Below, one piece after another: positions 31,664 through 34,810 of a stretch of DNA of 34,810 nucleotides; within the stretch, counting starts at the first letter, position 1, and each line of letters opens with the position of its first letter. Made by a program: the position numbers and the translations under genes. The notes under the pieces were generated by a model. It was not told the DNA's origin, ran no database searches, and was given only the letters and a program-made list of their open reading frames with translations. Source of the DNA: Lojkania enalia (taxonomy: Eukaryota > Ascomycota > Dothideomycetes > Pleosporales). The stretch covers positions 1 to 34,810 of the forward strand of contig ML986859.1 in assembly GCA_010094045.1 (NCBI GenBank). The letters are read 5' to 3'.

Positions 31664-34451
31664 TTATATAGAAGAACTTAATACTACTAGTAATAGCCTC
31701 TTTAATAATATCGCATCGATTGTTTATTTAAATATATTTAAGTCTAAAATATATCTAATTTAGTTTAGATTATAATACTTATATATTAATATATTAAATT
31801 ATTTAGTTACCTAAATAGAATTTTAAAAACCTTTTATTAACTAAAGTTTTTAGATTTAGAACTTCCTATCTTTTATAATTAGAATTGCCTTTAGAAAAGC
31901 TGTATAGAGTATATTTAGGTAGAAACTTAGAGACTACTAATAACCTATTAGAATTAAAGGTAACTACTAATATCTAACTATAATTTACCTTCTAATTTCT
32001 ATACCGGAATTAATATATATATAAGTTATAATAAGAGTAAACTTCTATCTATATATATAAAATAACTATTACTTCTTATAGAGGGCTTTATAACAGGTAA
32101 ACCCCTTTCTATAGGGCTTATAATAAAGAACCTATCTAATTTAGAAGGAAATTAGAGTAAACTAACCCTTAAGGAATAAATTATAATTTTATAGGAGGAG
32201 ATTATATACTTAATATAATAGAGAACTATTAGTTCTAATTAACCTTTATAAACTACTAAATTAGAACTGATAATATACTAGAAAACTTTTATAACTCCCC
32301 TAGTAAGAAATCTCTTAGCTACTCTTAAACCCCCTTAAATCTATCTTACTAAATATACGTCTAAAATTAAAAGTTTTATAAATAGTAGTAAACTTATATT
32401 TAAATAATAGTAAGTTTTAATCCTAGACTAACTTAAGATTAATATAGATTACTATTAGATAGAATATATATATATAGTATTAGTATAGGAATATATTTGT
32501 AATATTATAAAAGGGTATCTAGAACTAAAATATCTAGCTAAATTAGACTAGTATTAGTTTAAGAATACTAAAGAAATAATTCTACTTCTATAATTATATT
32601 TTATTATAGATAATAAAGAAATAGAGGCGCGATAGGCGTTTTAGATCCTAAGAATAAATAAGGGAGAAGTATTTCTAACTTTTAAAGCTTGCTTTATTAG
32701 TATAGTTATTAGAGGATCTGTATTCTAATCTAAGTAGTTTTTCTACCTATAGAATAAAATTCTCCCCAGCCTAAAGATACTAAACCTTAGTTTTAAACTT
32801 ATATAGAAAGGCTCTTTTAATACTATAGTCGTCTACTTAACAGCCTATAATATAGAAAGGAGAAGTATTTCTAGCCTTTTAGAATAAACTACTAGTTTAT
32901 AGGTTATTACTAAAATAAATTCGGATTAGTATTAGAAGATTTCTAAGAGTTTATCTAAAGTAACCTATAATCTAATACTACCCTAATCTACTCTAGTATT
33001 AATACCTTATTTTATTATAATCGCTTTTTAATAATCTAGTAAAACTCCTATATCTAAAAGGTATATAATCCTAGGTAATTATTATAATTATAGTAAACTA
33101 GAATACTTTATAAATAAATATATAGTTTTTAAAGTATAAGAAATAGAGGTTAAATAAGAGAAGATTAAGGAAAAAGAGTTTCTAGACGTAAATAAGTACT
33201 ACCTAGATAGTTCTTAGGTGGGAAATAGAGATGTTTAGAAAAACTCTCTATTTTAGGCTTAAATAAGTATAATCTATTAAATATTAATTTATTATATTTA
33301 TTTAGAGGAAAATACTTCTAAATTTCTACTATTCTATATTTAAAAAGTGTTAGTATATAACTAAACGTTCTTATTAATATAAATACCTAAGGCTTTCTAT
33401 TCTTTAATTTTATAGTAGTTAAATTACTCTTCTAAGCCTTATATATATTAATATAGTACTTACCCTTTAAAATTACTATTAAAGGTTTTTAGGACCGAAT
33501 CTAAACTCTAGTTAATTAGTATATTTACTTACATCTATAAATTAATAGAAGAACTATTTAAAACTATCTATTTATTATTATAGATCTAAATATTTAAGAT
33601 TATATTATTAGTATTAAATAGTTATATTATTTTTAATTTTAGCTAGATATAGATAAGAATCGGATTATATAACCCTCTAAATATCCTACTATTTATAATT
33701 CTTTACCTTCTCTTCTTATACAATTAACTTAGCCAGCATATAAAAAGAAAGTAGAACTAGATATCTAGTAACGTAATACTCTATAAGAAAAGAACTAGTA
33801 TTAATAGTCTTATAGTCTAACTATCTATTATATTAAGGGTCTACTAAGACTATTAAAACTATATTAGTCTCTTATAGCTTATAGTCTAAATAAGTTTAGA
33901 GCTTCTATACGCCTATATAAAATAAAGTCTAAACCTGATTTAAAGAAAGTCTATTCTTCTATTATTATTCTTATCTTAGCTAATACTTTTTACTTTAATA
34001 TAAAGAGGAAAGAGAATAAGTTTTTCTCTACATCTCTATACAAAATTAAGTAGCTAATTAAAGATAAGTAAGCTCTAGAGCTGGAAGATAAGACTAAAAA
34101 TAAAGTACTAGTAAATCTCCGATTACTATCTAAATACTATAAGTATTAGAATATATTTAGTAAAACTGCAGCTTATTAATTACTAGAATACTATTCTTAT
34201 AATTATAAGATTATCTTTATAGAACCCCTCCTTAATAGTTATAGTCTATTATATAAGTAGAATATTAAGAAGCTAAAAATAACTAAAAAGTATATTATAG
34301 ATAATCTATAGTATAGGTATATTAAGTAGAGTTAGAGCTTCTTTATATCTCTAATTTTTTATATTTATAAACCTAATAGTAACCTATATATCTATATAGA
34401 TTATTATAAACTTAATACTTTTATCTATAAAAACATATATCTAATATTATA
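31664..34451 (+). pseudogene. Family A copy B: leader, gag and start of reverse transcriptase, RIP-dead
   Basis: The sequence parallels the right A copy in opposite orientation. Gag runs from about 32200 to 33250 and contains the zinc knuckle remnant GNYYNYSKLEYFINKY at 33074–33121. The pre-catalytic part of reverse transcriptase at about 34270–34445 reads KLKITKKYIIDNL, then FISLIFYIYKP and IDYYKLN. It breaks off at 34452, where element X starts, before the YLDD box. Stops are frequent. Differences from the right A copy are mostly C/T and G/A, as expected from RIP acting independently on each copy. Confidence 0.83.
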
Positions 34452-34810
34452 TATGGTAAGAGGCGAATCTTATCTTAGGGAGGGAGATAAGGAGCTGAAC
34501 TGGTTGATTAAAGATAGCTAGCGGGCTATATTTATGTACATGAAAAAGGGGTATATTAGCTAATATCTAGCGTAATATCCGGCGTAATATCGACCATAAT
34601 ATCGTACGTCAATATCTAATACAGCTTAGTAGACTAGCCGAAAATCCCTATAATATACCCCCCCAGCTTTAACTGCGAAGGAGAAGCTACGTCGAAAAAA
34701 ATAAAGGTAGATACTATACTAAAAGAGGTAAATTATATAGAGTAACTAGTAGTAGAGCTAAGTACGCTTGCAGAAATATTAATTTAATATAATATAGGGT
34801 GAGTTATAAT
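34452..34810 (+). repeat. Terminal repeat (probable LTR) of element X, copy 2
   Basis: A direct repeat of 7737–8086, more strongly RIP-mutated, with the same 12-bp tandem array. It interrupts the reverse transcriptase of copy B and continues beyond 34799 as TGAGTTATAAT to the window end, so its full length is not visible here. Confidence 0.7.

Noticed and set aside
8087..34810. Mitochondrial, centromeric or bacterial AT-rich DNA
   Set aside because: Paired LTRs, YLDD-type boxes, zinc knuckles and chromodomains, plus selective loss of CA/TG, show RIP-mutated nuclear transposons. A centromeric location is possible but nothing in the sequence shows it.
1..34810. CRISPR array, tRNA or rRNA genes, prokaryotic operons
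   Set aside because: No regularly spaced identical repeats with unique spacers, no cloverleaf or rRNA-like sequence noticed; repeats present are LTRs, terminal inverted repeats or short tandems.

Overview
The window looks like filamentous ascomycete (Pezizomycotina) DNA. Two intact, eukaryotic-style genes occupy about 4.1–7.5 kb. One is split by six 48–55-nt introns with GT...CTAAC/CTGAC-like...AG signals, as is usual in moulds. Almost everything else is an AT-rich, TA-rich wasteland in which CA and TG dinucleotides have nearly vanished: in 9901–10140 I count one CA and two TG, while a single 60-nt exon line of the methyltransferase has about eight. With conceptual translations full of TAG/TAA at former Gln and Trp codons, this is the signature of repeat-induced point mutation (RIP) acting on transposons. 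The species cannot be named from the sequence alone.

Layout. 1–1662: 3' end of a Ty3/gypsy chromovirus (family A, left copy, + strand) with chromodomain, polypurine tract and LTR. 1663–3290: unclassified AT-rich block bounded by 88-bp direct repeats. 3291–3870: broken pogo/Fot1-type transposase. 4130–5983 (-): flavin-dependent monooxygenase (FMO family), 7 exons, 514 aa. 5984–6598: shared divergent promoter. 6599–7471 (+): class I SAM-dependent methyltransferase, 290 aa, no intron. 7560–7736: lightly mutated relic of a family-Y-like LTR. 7737–8086: terminal repeat of element X (second copy at 34452 to the window end). 8087–17167: family A element on the - strand with both LTRs, containing a 10-N assembly gap and an apparently artificial 1877-bp duplication. 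17168–22620: family Y chromovirus pieces, with a complete pogo element inserted in one LTR. 22620–25376: tandem duplication, a solo A LTR, and gag of another gypsy element. 25377–34451: family A copy B (+), whose 5' LTR is split by a complete 6.0-kb gypsy element N with 5-bp target duplications. 34452–34810: element X again.

How it works together. The monooxygenase and methyltransferase are transcribed divergently from one 615-bp intergenic region. Both reading frames are free of RIP stops although they sit between inverted copies of the same retroelement. Such a pair fits a tailoring step of secondary metabolism (oxygenation followed by methylation). No backbone synthase, transporter or regulator is in the window, so the pathway and substrate are unknown. 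The remaining sequence records successive nested insertions followed by RIP. RIP is milder in the relics that touch the gene island.
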